Source of the DNA: Rhodococcus sp. 4CII
GTDB taxonomy: Bacteria > Actinomycetota > Actinomycetes > Mycobacteriales > Mycobacteriaceae
Assembly (NCBI RefSeq): GCF_014256275.1
Contig: NZ_JACCFE010000002.1
Coordinates: 620,001-684,000 of the forward strand
DNA length: 64,000 nucleotides
Direction of reading: 5' to 3'
Shown here: in pieces, positions 35,080-43,770 of the stretch
Layout: each line of letters starts with the position of its first letter
Position numbering within the stretch: the first letter of the stretch is position 1
The notes under the pieces: model-generated
Seen by the model: the letters and a program-made list of their open reading frames with translations, nothing else
What the model was told of the DNA's origin: nothing
Databases searched by the model: none
Position numbers and translations under genes: made by a program

Positions 35080-36345
35080 ATGACAACGCATGCGCCGCCC
35101 TCGTCCGCCCCCATCGAGGTCCCGGAGGGAGCACTCGACGGCCTCCGGGTACTCGAATTGGGCACCTTGATCGCCGGTCCGTACTGCGGACGTCTCCTCG
35201 GCGACATGGGGGCCGACGTCATCAAGATCGAGGCCCCGGATCGCCCCGACCCGCTGCGGGACTGGGGCCAGGCCGAGGGCGGTCACCAGTACTTCTGGTC
35301 GGTTCACGCCCGCAACAAGCGGTGCGTGAACCTCGACCTCCGGACCGAGGCAGGCCGGCGGATCTTTCTCGACCTCGCCGCCAGGGCCGATGTCGTCGTA
35401 GAAAGTTTCCGACCCGGCACCCTCGAGCGCTGGGGCCTCGGCTACGACGTCCTCCGGAAGGTCTCCCCACGTCTGGTCCTGGCCCGGGTCTCCGGATACG
35501 GACAGACCGGGCCCTACGCCACGCGTCCCGGCTACGCCTCGGTCGCCGAAGGCATCAGCGGGTTGCGTCATCTCAACGGATTTCCCGGTCAGGCGCCACC
35601 GCGGCTCGCCCTCTCGCTCGGCGACAGCCTCGCCGGCATGTTCGCATTCCAGGGCGTCCTCGCCGCGCTGATCGCGCGCGAGCGCACCGGGCGCGGGCAG
35701 GTCGTCGACGCCGCTCTCACCGAGGCCGCGCTCGCCATCCAGGAGTCGACCGTCCCGGACTATCACAAGACGGGTCACATTCGGCAACCGTCCGGGACTC
35801 GCCTCGACCGCGTCGCCCCGTCCAACCTGTACCGGACCCAGGACGGGCTGTGGATCATCATCGCGGCCAACCAGGACACTCTGTTCGCGCGCCTGGCCGC
35901 CGCAATGGGCCGACCCGACCTGGCGACCGATGCCCGATACGCCACCCACACGGCGCGCGGCGAACACCAGGACGAACTCGACACGCTGATCGCAGAGTGG
36001 GCGGCCGGCTTCCCCGCCGCCGACTTGATCGAGTTGCTGACCAAGTTCGAGGTCGTCACGGGACCGGTCAACACCGTCGCCGAAGTGATGGCCGACCCAC
36101 AGTTCAACGCTCGCAACATCTTCGTCGACCACGTCGATCCGTCCGTCGGGCCCGACGACGACGGATTCGACCCGGAACCCGTGAAGGGCGTCGGGGTGAT
36201 ACCGCGACTCAGCGAGACCGCAGGCGGGGTCCGCTGGGGCGGGCCCAGCCGGCCCGGCACCCACACCGACGAGGTGCTCGCCGATCTCCTCGGCTACGAC
36301 GCCGACCATCTCGCCTGCCTGCGCGCACAGGGCACCATCTCGTGA
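35080..36345 (+). CDS. CaiB/BaiF class III CoA-transferase
   Basis: A 421-residue enzyme that moves CoA between carboxylic acids. Family segments include LRVLELGTLIAGPYCGRLLGDMGADVIKIE, WSVHARNKRCVNLDL, GYDVLRKVSPRLVLARVSGYGQTGPY and GGVRWGGPSRPGTHTDEVLADLLGY. The residue expected as the nucleophilic Asp falls in QVVDAALTEAAL and reads Glu, as in a number of family members. ATG 35080 is the first gene of a five-gene forward operon; its stop overlaps the next GTG. Confidence 0.88.
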   Translation: MTTHAPPSSAPIEVPEGALDGLRVLELGTLIAGPYCGRLLGDMGADVIKIEAPDRPDPLRDWGQAEGGHQYFWSVHARNKRCVNLDLRTEAGRRIFLDLAARADVVVESFRPGTLERWGLGYDVLRKVSPRLVLARVSGYGQTGPYATRPGYASVAEGISGLRHLNGFPGQAPPRLALSLGDSLAGMFAFQGVLAALIARERTGRGQVVDAALTEAALAIQESTVPDYHKTGHIRQPSGTRLDRVAPSNLYRTQDGLWIIIAANQDTLFARLAAAMGRPDLATDARYATHTARGEHQDELDTLIAEWAAGFPAADLIELLTKFEVVTGPVNTVAEVMADPQFNARNIFVDHVDPSVGPDDDGFDPEPVKGVGVIPRLSETAGGVRWGGPSRPGTHTDEVLADLLGYDADHLACLRAQGTIS

Positions 36346-37262
36346 CCGCACCCGCAGCCGGCGTCGTCATCCGCGAGGTCGGTCCCCGCGACGGACTGCA
36401 GAACGAGAAGCCGATTCCCACCGCCGCCAAACTCGAATTGATCGACGCACTCGCCGCGACCGGTGTGGGGCGAATCGAGGTCACGTCGTTCGTCTCGCCG
36501 CGGGCGATTCCGGCATTGGCCGACGCCGAAGCCGTCGCAGCCCACCTCGACCGCTGGCCGCAGGTGACGTTCTCGGCCCTGGTCGCCGGACTCGGCGGAG
36601 TTCGTCGAGCAGTCGCGGCCGGACTCACTCGCCTCGAGTATGTCGTGTCGGCATCCGACGGCCACAGCCGTGCCAATGTCGGTCGCAGCAGCGAGGAGTC
36701 GATCGCACTGATCGCACCCGTCGCCGAATTGGTCCACCAGGCCGGCGGCCAGCTCGAGGTGATCGTCGCGATCGCTTTCGACTGCCCGTTCGACGGGCCC
36801 ACGCCGCCGGAGCGGGTGGCCGAGATCGCCCGCCGCGCGGTGCTTTCGGGGGCCGACGCGCTGTCGGTCGCAGACACCGTCGGCACCGCGACGCCCGTGC
36901 GGGTCGGCGACGTACTCACCCGGGTCAGCGACGCCGTACCCGGGATGGACCTCGGCCTGCACCTGCACGACACCCGCGGTCAGGGCCTGGCCAATGCCTG
37001 GGCTGCCTACACCCTGGGTGTCCGCCATTTCGACGCCTCGGTCGGCGGCCTCGGGGGCTGCCCCTTCGCGCCCGGCGCCGGCGGCAACATCGCCACCGAG
37101 GAACTGGTCTACATGTTCGAGGACGGCGGCATCACCACGGGCATCGACCTCGACGAGACCCTCGCAGCCGCCCGACTGGCCGGGAAACTGCTCGACACAC
37201 CCCTGGGTAGTGGGCTGCTCAGGGCCGGCGGCCGACCGGTACCGGCGACTGCCTCCGATTGA
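36342..37262 (+). CDS. HMG-CoA lyase-like (DRE-TIM) enzyme
   Basis: A 306-residue TIM-barrel metal enzyme of the DRE-TIM family that cleaves 3-hydroxy-3-methylglutaryl-CoA or a similar tertiary hydroxyacyl-CoA. It has VGPRDGLQNE (metal Asp), the HxH pair in LGLHLHDTRGQG, and the catalytic Cys loop GGLGGCPFAPGAGGN, all complete. GTG 36342 overlaps the CoA-transferase stop. In this cluster it is the likely C-C bond-breaking step. Leucine catabolism is an alternative, but no other leucine-pathway genes are here. Confidence 0.88.
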   Translation: MTAPAAGVVIREVGPRDGLQNEKPIPTAAKLELIDALAATGVGRIEVTSFVSPRAIPALADAEAVAAHLDRWPQVTFSALVAGLGGVRRAVAAGLTRLEYVVSASDGHSRANVGRSSEESIALIAPVAELVHQAGGQLEVIVAIAFDCPFDGPTPPERVAEIARRAVLSGADALSVADTVGTATPVRVGDVLTRVSDAVPGMDLGLHLHDTRGQGLANAWAAYTLGVRHFDASVGGLGGCPFAPGAGGNIATEELVYMFEDGGITTGIDLDETLAAARLAGKLLDTPLGSGLLRAGGRPVPATASD

Positions 37263-37316
37263 CCACCCTGTGATCCACCTCGACGGCATCACCGCACGGA
37301 GGAGACCAATTTTCCC

Positions 37317-37703
37317 ATGAACGACCTGGCCGATCGCTTCTTCGCCGCCGTCAGCCGCGGCGACGAGGCGACATTGACCGAACTGTACGCGCCGAATGCG
37401 CTCATCTGGCACAACGACGACGGGCAGGAGCAGACGGTGACCGAGAACCTGCGCGTGCTGCGCTGGCTCTCGCGCACCCTCGACAACATGCGCTACGAGG
37501 ACATCCGCCGCCACCGGCTGCCGGACGGCTTCGCCCAGCAGCACGTCCTGCGCGCCACCCTCCCCGGCCACGGCCCGCTGGAGGTACCGGCAAGCCTGTT
37601 CGTCCGCGTGGCCGACGAGCGGATCACCCGCATCGACGAGTACGTCGACTCCGCCGCCACCCGGCCCCTGCGCGCACTGGCCGCCCACCCCCGGGAGCAC
37701 TGA
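37317..37703 (+). CDS. SnoaL-like/NTF2-fold protein
   Basis: A 128-residue alpha+beta barrel protein: NDLADRFFAAVSRGDEATLTELYAPNALIWHNDDG at the start and RVADERITRIDEYVDSAA at the end are typical of the ketosteroid-isomerase-like group. A GGAGG ribosome site precedes ATG 37317. It could be an isomerase, hydratase or dehydratase in the pathway. It sits directly before the acyl-CoA dehydrogenase, one base apart. Confidence 0.75.
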   Translation: MNDLADRFFAAVSRGDEATLTELYAPNALIWHNDDGQEQTVTENLRVLRWLSRTLDNMRYEDIRRHRLPDGFAQQHVLRATLPGHGPLEVPASLFVRVADERITRIDEYVDSAATRPLRALAAHPREH

Positions 37704-37704
37704 C

Positions 37705-38889
37705 ATGACCGACACCCCATCAACTGTCCCGCTGGCCGAATTGTGCACGCGGATGCGCTCGTTCGTCGACGAGGTGGTCATCCCTGCCGAGCCGGTCCTG
37801 GCGAACGAGGACAACGACGCCCGCACGACCCTCGCGCACCTGCGGGACAGTGCCAAGGAACGCGGCTTGTGGGCGCTCGGGCACCCCGCCGAGGTCGGCG
37901 GCGGGGGCGTCCCGTTCCTCGATTTCGTCTACCTCAACGAGATCATCGGGCGCTCGGAATTCGGCCAATTGGCGGTCGGTTCGGTGTCCATGCAGGACAC
38001 CCTGATGCTGCGCGAACACGGCACCGAGGAGCAGCGGCGGCGGTGGATCCCGCCGCTGGTCGCCGGGGAGTTCCTGCCGTCCGTCGGTTTGACCGAACCC
38101 GACGCGGCGGGCTCCGATCCCACCCTCATCGAGACCCGCGCCGAACTCGATGGTGATACCTGGGTCATCAACGGTCACAAGTGGTTCACCACCGGAGTGC
38201 AGGATGCCGGATACTGTTCGGTCTTCGCCCGCACCGAACCCGACACCAGCCCGCGGCACGAGCGCATCAGCGCGATCATCGTGCCGACCGACACGCCCGG
38301 ATTCGAGATCGTCCGCTCCATCCCCACGATGGGCCACAACCCGAGCGACCACTACGAGGTTCGGCTCACCGACGTGCGGGTTCCGGCCGCCAACCTCCTC
38401 GGTAAGCGCGGCAAGGGTTTCGCCGTCGCCCAGGACCGGCTCGGGCCTGGTCGGATCTTCCACTGCATGCGGTGGCTCGGGCAGGCTCAACGTGCCTACG
38501 AGCTGATGTGCGCCCGCGCGAACACCCGCTTCGCCCACGGTTCCCTGCTCGCCGAGAAGGGTGAGGTGCACCGCTACATCGCCGAATCCGCCGCCCAGAT
38601 TCACGCCGCCCGGTTGATGACTCTCGACGCCGCCCGCGCGATGGATGCCGGCGAGGACGCCCGCGTACGCATCGGGCTGGTGAAATTCTGGGGCGCCCGC
38701 ATGCTCCACGACGTCGTCGACCGCGCCATCCAGATCCATGGCGCCCTCGGCCTGACCGCCGATACTCCCCTCGAGCGCATGTACCGGCAGGCGCGGTACG
38801 CGCGAATCTACGACGGTCCCGACGAAGTGCACCGCATGTCCACGGCCCGCCGTCTGCTGCGCGATCCCGGGGCCGCACCATGGCGATGA
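37705..38889 (+). CDS. Acyl-CoA dehydrogenase, ACAD10/11 (LvaC)-like
   Basis: A 394-residue FAD acyl-CoA dehydrogenase. It has the FAD-binding segment SVGLTEPDAAGSDP and WVINGHKWFTTGVQ, the helix RIFHCMRWLGQAQRAYELM, and IQIHGALGLTADTPLERMYRQAR near the C-terminus. The end reads YDGPDEVH, with Asp where most family members have Glu (YEG). This and the HCMRWLG segment resemble the ACAD10/11 branch, in which the enzyme acts on phosphorylated hydroxyacyl-CoA. Its last 10 bases overlap the kinase gene, as expected for such a pair. Confidence 0.85.
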   Translation: MTDTPSTVPLAELCTRMRSFVDEVVIPAEPVLANEDNDARTTLAHLRDSAKERGLWALGHPAEVGGGGVPFLDFVYLNEIIGRSEFGQLAVGSVSMQDTLMLREHGTEEQRRRWIPPLVAGEFLPSVGLTEPDAAGSDPTLIETRAELDGDTWVINGHKWFTTGVQDAGYCSVFARTEPDTSPRHERISAIIVPTDTPGFEIVRSIPTMGHNPSDHYEVRLTDVRVPAANLLGKRGKGFAVAQDRLGPGRIFHCMRWLGQAQRAYELMCARANTRFAHGSLLAEKGEVHRYIAESAAQIHAARLMTLDAARAMDAGEDARVRIGLVKFWGARMLHDVVDRAIQIHGALGLTADTPLERMYRQARYARIYDGPDEVHRMSTARRLLRDPGAAPWR

Positions 38890-40253
38890 CCCACGTCCCC
38901 AGCACCCTCCAGGACGGCATCCGCGCCGTGTTGAATTCCGTCTGCGGCACCGTGGTCACGGTCGGGGAACCCCGGCAACTGACCGGCGGCGCGAGCAGGC
39001 AGGTGTGGGCGTTCGACGCCGAGGGCCCGGACGGGCGACCCCTGCCCGTCGTGCTGCGCCGTGACCCGCCCGGCCACGGTGACGCCGCCCGGATGCGGGC
39101 TGAGGCGGCGTGTCTGCGCGCAGCAGCCGCGGCCGGGGTGCCGGTGCCCACCGTCCTAGCGTCGGGCGACTCCGCCCCCGGCATCGACGCCCCTTACCTG
39201 CTCATGAACAAGGTCGAGGGAGAATCGTTTCCCCGGACACTGCAGCGGGACCCGGCCTTCGAGGCGGTGCGCGGCCACCTCGCCGAGGACATGGGCTACG
39301 TGCTCGGCCTGATCCACCGCACTCCCCTGGACACCCTCGGCATGCTCGACGCCACCGATCCGGTGGACGCGATCGAGGTGCTCTACCGCGACCTGAACGA
39401 CCCCCGGCCGGCGGTCGAGGTGGGGCTGCGGTGGCTGCGCGAACACCGCCCTCCGCAGCGCCCGAACACCCTGGTGCACGGCGACTTCCGGATCGGCAAT
39501 CTCCTCGTCGACGGCACCGGCATCCGCGGGGTGCTCGACTGGGAACTCGCCCACCTCGGCGACCCCGTCGAGGACCTGGGCTGGCTGTGCGTGCGGGCGT
39601 GGCGATTCGGCGCGTCCGCCCCGGTCGCCGGCATCGGGACCCGCGACCAGCTTCTCGACGGCTACGAGCGGGTCACCGGGTTCCGGCCGTCGGCGTCCGA
39701 ACTTCACTGGTGGGAGACGTTCGGGACCCTGAGATGGTTGGTACTGAGCAGGTTTCAAGCCGAACGCCACCTCGGTGGCGCGGAGAAGTCCCTCGAGCTG
39801 GCGGCGATCGGCCGCCGGGTCTGCGAATCCGAGTACGACCTGCTCGACATCCTGGGCCTGCTCGACGACTCCGTGGCCTTGCCGCCACCTGCCCCGCCGG
39901 GGCCCACCGTGCACGACCGGCCGCGCGTCCCCGAAATCCTCGACCTCGTCGCCGAGACACTGGTCGACGACATCGGTCCTGCCCTGGCGGGCACCCAGGA
40001 GCGGCAGCGTTACCTCCTGCGGATCTGCGTCAACCTGCTGCGCACCGCCGGACGCGAACTCGACGACGGCCCCGGCACCGATTCTCTGCTCGGTGACGCG
40101 CTCCGTGCGGTCGGTTGCGACTCCGAGGCGGAGCTGACGGCACGGCTGCGCGAGGGCGCACTCCCCTACCGCGACGACGACGTGCTCCGCGCGGTGTCGA
40201 TCGCCGTGTCTGCCCGCCTGCGTGTGGCAAGTCCTCGTCATCTGAACAAATAA
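38880..40253 (+). CDS. APH-fold hydroxyacyl-CoA kinase fused to a DUF6285-like domain
   Basis: A 457-residue protein. Residues 1-330 are an aminoglycoside-phosphotransferase-like kinase: LTGGASRQVWAF (nucleotide loop), VVLRRDPPG (Lys/Arg strand), LVHGDFRIGNLLV (catalytic loop) and VLDWELAHLGDP (metal Asp). Residues 345-457 (VPEILDLVAETLVDDIGPALAG...YLLRICVNLLRTAGREL) match the small DUF6285-type proteins that accompany such kinases as separate genes. In Pseudomonas levulinate catabolism LvaA is the kinase, LvaB the small partner and LvaC the dehydrogenase. Antibiotic resistance is unlikely. It is the last gene before a terminator. Confidence 0.8.
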   Translation: MAMTHVPSTLQDGIRAVLNSVCGTVVTVGEPRQLTGGASRQVWAFDAEGPDGRPLPVVLRRDPPGHGDAARMRAEAACLRAAAAAGVPVPTVLASGDSAPGIDAPYLLMNKVEGESFPRTLQRDPAFEAVRGHLAEDMGYVLGLIHRTPLDTLGMLDATDPVDAIEVLYRDLNDPRPAVEVGLRWLREHRPPQRPNTLVHGDFRIGNLLVDGTGIRGVLDWELAHLGDPVEDLGWLCVRAWRFGASAPVAGIGTRDQLLDGYERVTGFRPSASELHWWETFGTLRWLVLSRFQAERHLGGAEKSLELAAIGRRVCESEYDLLDILGLLDDSVALPPPAPPGPTVHDRPRVPEILDLVAETLVDDIGPALAGTQERQRYLLRICVNLLRTAGRELDDGPGTDSLLGDALRAVGCDSEAELTARLREGALPYRDDDVLRAVSIAVSARLRVASPRHLNK

Positions 40254-40265
40254 CTCACCACGACG

Positions 40266-40303
40266 ACTGGAGCCCCGGCCGGATCGACGGTCGGGGCTCC
40301 AGT
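40266..40303. terminator. Bidirectional terminator between kinase gene and livM
   Basis: ACTGGAGCCCCG at 40266-40277 pairs exactly with CGGGGCTCCAGT at 40292-40303, with a 14-base loop that can extend the stem. It separates the forward catabolic operon from the convergent transporter operon. Confidence 0.8.
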
Positions 40304-40321
40304 CTGGTGTCGCGCCAGCAG

Positions 40322-41386
40322 TCAGCGGGAGACGACCAGCTCCCTGGGATCCTCGCCCGCCCGTGTCGCCCGCCGGATGTCGCGGCGCGTCCCCGGAATC
40401 CTGCTCACCAGTGGTCCCAGTGCCCACCTCACGAGGCTGATCACCCCGTACGGGAGCACGAAGATGAAAACGATCAGCGCCGCTCCGTACGTCATTCCCG
40501 CCGCCGACTGGTTGATCTCCGCTGTCCACTGCGGCACGTACTGCACAAAGAACGCCCCGAACACGACACCCGGAACGGTGCCGAGCCCACCGATCACGAT
40601 CATGGTGATGAACGCGATCGCCAACGGGAGGCCGAACGCCTCGGGGCCGACGTACTGGACCACGAAGCTGTAGAGCACGCCACCCACCCCGGCGAGGGCC
40701 GCGCTGAGCGCGAACACCGTCGTTTTCGTGCGGGTGGCCGGGACACCGAGCGTGGTGGCGACGGCTTCGTAGTCCCGGATTCCGATCAGCGACCGCCCGA
40801 TCCTGCCGGTGGCGAGCCGGCGCACCACGAGGTAGGCGAGCGACGCCACCACCAGGCACAGGTAGTACACCCACTGGTCACGCTCGAGCCCGGTGAACGC
40901 CGGCGGCTCGGCGCCGGCGATGTTGATTCCGGCCTGCCCGTCGGTGACGTGTTCGAACCGTTTGATCACCGCGGGGGTGACCAGCGCCAGACCCAATGTG
41001 GCGAGCGCCAATTGGAGTCCGTGCAGGCGCAGCGCCGGGAGACCGAAGAGGTACCCGATCAGATAGCAGACCACGAACGCGACCGGGAACAACAGGAGAT
41101 ACGGCACGTCGTGGTTCTCGACCAGCACGGCGCTCAGATAGGCACCGACTGCGAAGAAGAAGCCGTGACCGAGTGATATCTGACCGGTGTTGCCGGTCAG
41201 CAGGTTCAGTCCCAACCCGACCACCACGTACACCAGCACCATCGAGCGGTCGAAGTTGACGTACGGCGCCGACATCAACGGCGCCACCGCGGCCATGAGG
41301 ATTACCAATGCGACCGTTGACCTCGCCAGCCACCGCGGTGGGTCGAGTTCGGCACGGGGCTGACGCAGCAGTTCGACGATTCTCAT
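40322..41386 (-). CDS. LIV-type ABC transporter permease (LivM)
   Basis: A 354-residue integral membrane subunit of the branched-chain-amino-acid-type importer. It has about 9-10 helices with NLLTGNTGQISLGHGFFFAVGAY near the N-terminus and the coupling region GRIGRSLIGIRDYEAVATTLGV followed by FALSAALAGVGGVLYS. It overlaps livH by four bases. With the acyl-CoA genes around, it probably imports an aromatic or branched carboxylate rather than an amino acid. Confidence 0.88.
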   Translation of the reverse strand: MRIVELLRQPRAELDPPRWLARSTVALVILMAAVAPLMSAPYVNFDRSMVLVYVVVGLGLNLLTGNTGQISLGHGFFFAVGAYLSAVLVENHDVPYLLLFPVAFVVCYLIGYLFGLPALRLHGLQLALATLGLALVTPAVIKRFEHVTDGQAGINIAGAEPPAFTGLERDQWVYYLCLVVASLAYLVVRRLATGRIGRSLIGIRDYEAVATTLGVPATRTKTTVFALSAALAGVGGVLYSFVVQYVGPEAFGLPLAIAFITMIVIGGLGTVPGVVFGAFFVQYVPQWTAEINQSAAGMTYGAALIVFIFVLPYGVISLVRWALGPLVSRIPGTRRDIRRATRAGEDPRELVVSR

Positions 41387-42267
41387 ACGCGGGCCACCTT
41401 CCGTGCGCCGAACAGACCCTCGGGTTTGAGGAGCAGAACCCCGAGGATCAGGGCCAACGCCACAGCCTGCTTGAAATCGTGACCGATCCACGAGATGTAG
41501 GTGCCGGCAAGGTTTTCCGCGACACCCACGCACAACCCTCCGACGAGTGCACCCACCGGGCTGTCGAGCCCACCGAGGACCGCGGCCGCGAACGCGTAGA
41601 TCAGCGAGGCGGCGAGCATGTTGGGTTGCAGGAACAGTTGCGGCGCCGCGAGTGAGGCGGCGAGGGCCCCGATCGCCGCAGCCAGTCCCCAGCCGATCAT
41701 CAGCATCCGGCCGATAGGAACGCCGATCAGTTGCGCCGAGTCCGGATTGGCGGCCGCCGCCCGCATGGCCAGGCCGATCCTGGTCCGCTGGAACAGAATG
41801 AACAGCAGCGCCGCGACCACGGTGACGGCAGCGACGACGAACAGCGACTGCTGGGAGATCGCGACCAGGCCGAGGGTGAGCACCGGCCCGGAGACCATCG
41901 ACGGGAACTCCTTGCTCTGCACGCCCCAGATCCACCCGGCGGCACTGTTGAGCACCAGCATCAAGCCGAGGGTGATGATCACCAGCGGCATGTGGTTCGG
42001 TGCGGACGCCAGCGGCCGGATGAGAACCCGCTCGGCTGCCGCGCCGCCGAGGAAGGCCACCACCATCGCGCCGAGGACGGCGAGATACAGGGGCGCACCC
42101 CACTGGTGGAACTGCCACGCGAAGAACGCCGAGAACATCGCCATCTCGCCCTGAGCGAAGTTCACGATTCCGGAGGCCCGGTAGACGAGGACGATGCTCA
42201 GCGCGAAGGCGCCGTACAGCGCACCCCACATGAGCCCGTCCGCCAGTTGTTGTAGGAATACGTCCAT
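41383..42267 (-). CDS. LIV-type ABC transporter permease (LivH)
   Basis: The second permease, 294 residues with eight predicted helices. Features are GALYGAFALSIVLVYRASGIVNFAQGEMAM at the N-terminus, the coupling loop RTRIGLAMRAAAANPDSAQLIGVPIGR and LGGLDSPVGALVGGLCVG. ATG 42267. It forms a heterodimer with LivM; the five transporter genes run on the minus strand in the order substrate-binding, livG, livF, livH, livM, with three 4-base overlaps. Confidence 0.88.
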   Translation of the reverse strand: MDVFLQQLADGLMWGALYGAFALSIVLVYRASGIVNFAQGEMAMFSAFFAWQFHQWGAPLYLAVLGAMVVAFLGGAAAERVLIRPLASAPNHMPLVIITLGLMLVLNSAAGWIWGVQSKEFPSMVSGPVLTLGLVAISQQSLFVVAAVTVVAALLFILFQRTRIGLAMRAAAANPDSAQLIGVPIGRMLMIGWGLAAAIGALAASLAAPQLFLQPNMLAASLIYAFAAAVLGGLDSPVGALVGGLCVGVAENLAGTYISWIGHDFKQAVALALILGVLLLKPEGLFGARKVARV

Positions 42268-42283
42268 GACCACTCTCCTGTGT

Positions 42284-42991
42284 TCAGTAGCCGAGGTAGG
42301 CGCGTCGCACCGACTCGTCGTGCGCCAATCCGGCGGCGGGGCGTTGGGCGACGACGCGGCCGGCGTCGACGAGGACCGCGGACGTGCCGATGTCCAGGGC
42401 CAGGTGCGCGTTCTGTTCCACGACGAGGATCGTGGTCTCCGTCTCCCCGCTGATCTTGTCGAGCGCGCGGAACACTTCCTGGGTGATGCGCGGCGCCAGG
42501 CCGAGGGACGGCTCGTCGAGCAGCAGCAGGCGCGGCCCGGCCACCAGCGCGCGGGCGATCGCAAGCATCTGCTGTTCTCCGCCGCTGAGCCCACCCGCCT
42601 GTTGCCGGCGTCGTTCCCGCAACCGCGGAAAGAAGTCGAACCAGCGTTCGATCGCGCGGGCGGTGGTCGCGGCCGTGGTCGTGTATCCCCCGACGCGGAG
42701 GTTCTCCTCCACGGTCAGGTCTGCGAACGTGCCGCGCCCCTGAGGGACGTGGGCCACGCCGAGCCGGGCGATCCGATCCGTGCGCATGCCGGTGATGTCG
42801 CGGCCGTCGAAGACGATCTGCCCACTGGTGCGGACCAACTGGCAGATGGATCGCAGGATGGTCGTCTTCCCGGCGCCGTTCGCGCCGAGGACCACGGTGA
42901 CCTCCCCCGCCGGCACCTCGAAGTCGATGCCGTGCAACACTTCCGCGCTCCCGTAGCGGGCGTGCAGGTTCTCGACGGTGAGCAGGTTCAT
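42284..42991 (-). CDS. LIV-type ABC transporter ATPase (LivF)
   Basis: A 235-residue cytoplasmic ATPase with Walker A GANGAGKTT (about residues 36-44), a Q-loop in VPQGRGTFADLTVEENL, the signature LSGGEQQMLAIARAL, Walker B RLLLLDEPSLGLAP and the switch His region VVEQNAHLAL. The LivF-type FADLTVEENL and short C-terminus separate it from LivG. The ATG overlaps the livG stop by four bases. Confidence 0.9.
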   Translation of the reverse strand: MNLLTVENLHARYGSAEVLHGIDFEVPAGEVTVVLGANGAGKTTILRSICQLVRTSGQIVFDGRDITGMRTDRIARLGVAHVPQGRGTFADLTVEENLRVGGYTTTAATTARAIERWFDFFPRLRERRRQQAGGLSGGEQQMLAIARALVAGPRLLLLDEPSLGLAPRITQEVFRALDKISGETETTILVVEQNAHLALDIGTSAVLVDAGRVVAQRPAAGLAHDESVRRAYLGY

Positions 42992-43770
42992 GCCGCACCG
43001 CCCAGGTACGCCTCGACGACCTCGGGGTGGGCGGCGACCTCGGTCGGTTCGCCCTCGGTCACCTTCTGCCCGAAGTTCAGCACCACCACCCGGTCGGAGA
43101 TCGACATCACCATGGCCATGTGGTGCTCGACGAGCAGCACCGAGAATCCCCGTTCGTCGCGGAGCCGGCGGACCGTCTCCGCGAGTTCGAGAACCTCCTC
43201 GTGGATCAGGCCGTTGGCCGGTTCGTCGAGCATCAGCAGCCGCGGTCGCTGCATCAGCGCCCGCGCCAGTTCGACGCGTTTGAGTGTGCCGTAGGGCAGG
43301 TTGCCGACCGGTTCGCGGGCGACGTGCGCCAGATTCATCGATTCGAGCAGCTGCCATGCCTCGTCGCGTTCGCCGCGTTCCTCCCGCCGGGTGCGCGGAA
43401 ATCCCAGCGCGGTGGCCAGGAAACCCGCCCGGGTCCGCGCGTAGGCGCCGGTGAGGATGTTGTCGAGCACCGAGATCGTCGGAAACAATCCGATGTTCTG
43501 GAAGGTGCGGGCGATGCCGGCATCCGCGATCGCGTCCGCCGACAGCGCAAGCAGGTCGGTGTCCCCGAAGGTGATCTTTCCCGAATCCGGTAGGTAGAGC
43601 CTGCTGATGCAGTTGAACAAGGTCGTCTTCCCGGCGCCGTTCGGACCGATCAGCCCGACGATCCGGCCCGGCTCGAGGGTGAACGACGGCCCGTCGAGGG
43701 CGACGACTCCACCGAACCGCAGCCGGACGTCGCGCACCGTCAGCGCCGCGCCAGGCTGTCCCGCCGTCAT
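42988..43770 (-). CDS. LIV-type ABC transporter ATPase (LivG)
   Basis: The partner ATPase of 260 residues. It has Walker A GPNGAGKTTLFNCISR, FQNIGLFPTISVLDNI, a signature position reading LPYGTLKRVELARAL (the usual LSGG is LPYG, which is normal in LivG), Walker B RLLMLDEPANGL and VLLVEHHMAMVM. Its ATG overlaps the substrate-binding protein stop. Confidence 0.9.
   Translation of the reverse strand: MTAGQPGAALTVRDVRLRFGGVVALDGPSFTLEPGRIVGLIGPNGAGKTTLFNCISRLYLPDSGKITFGDTDLLALSADAIADAGIARTFQNIGLFPTISVLDNILTGAYARTRAGFLATALGFPRTRREERGERDEAWQLLESMNLAHVAREPVGNLPYGTLKRVELARALMQRPRLLMLDEPANGLIHEEVLELAETVRRLRDERGFSVLLVEHHMAMVMSISDRVVVLNFGQKVTEGEPTEVAAHPEVVEAYLGGAA

Noticed and set aside
38880..40253. 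Aminoglycoside resistance phosphotransferase
   Set aside because: The kinase fold is shared, but the overlap with an ACAD gene, the fused C-terminal domain and the acyl-CoA context favour hydroxyacyl-CoA kinase function.
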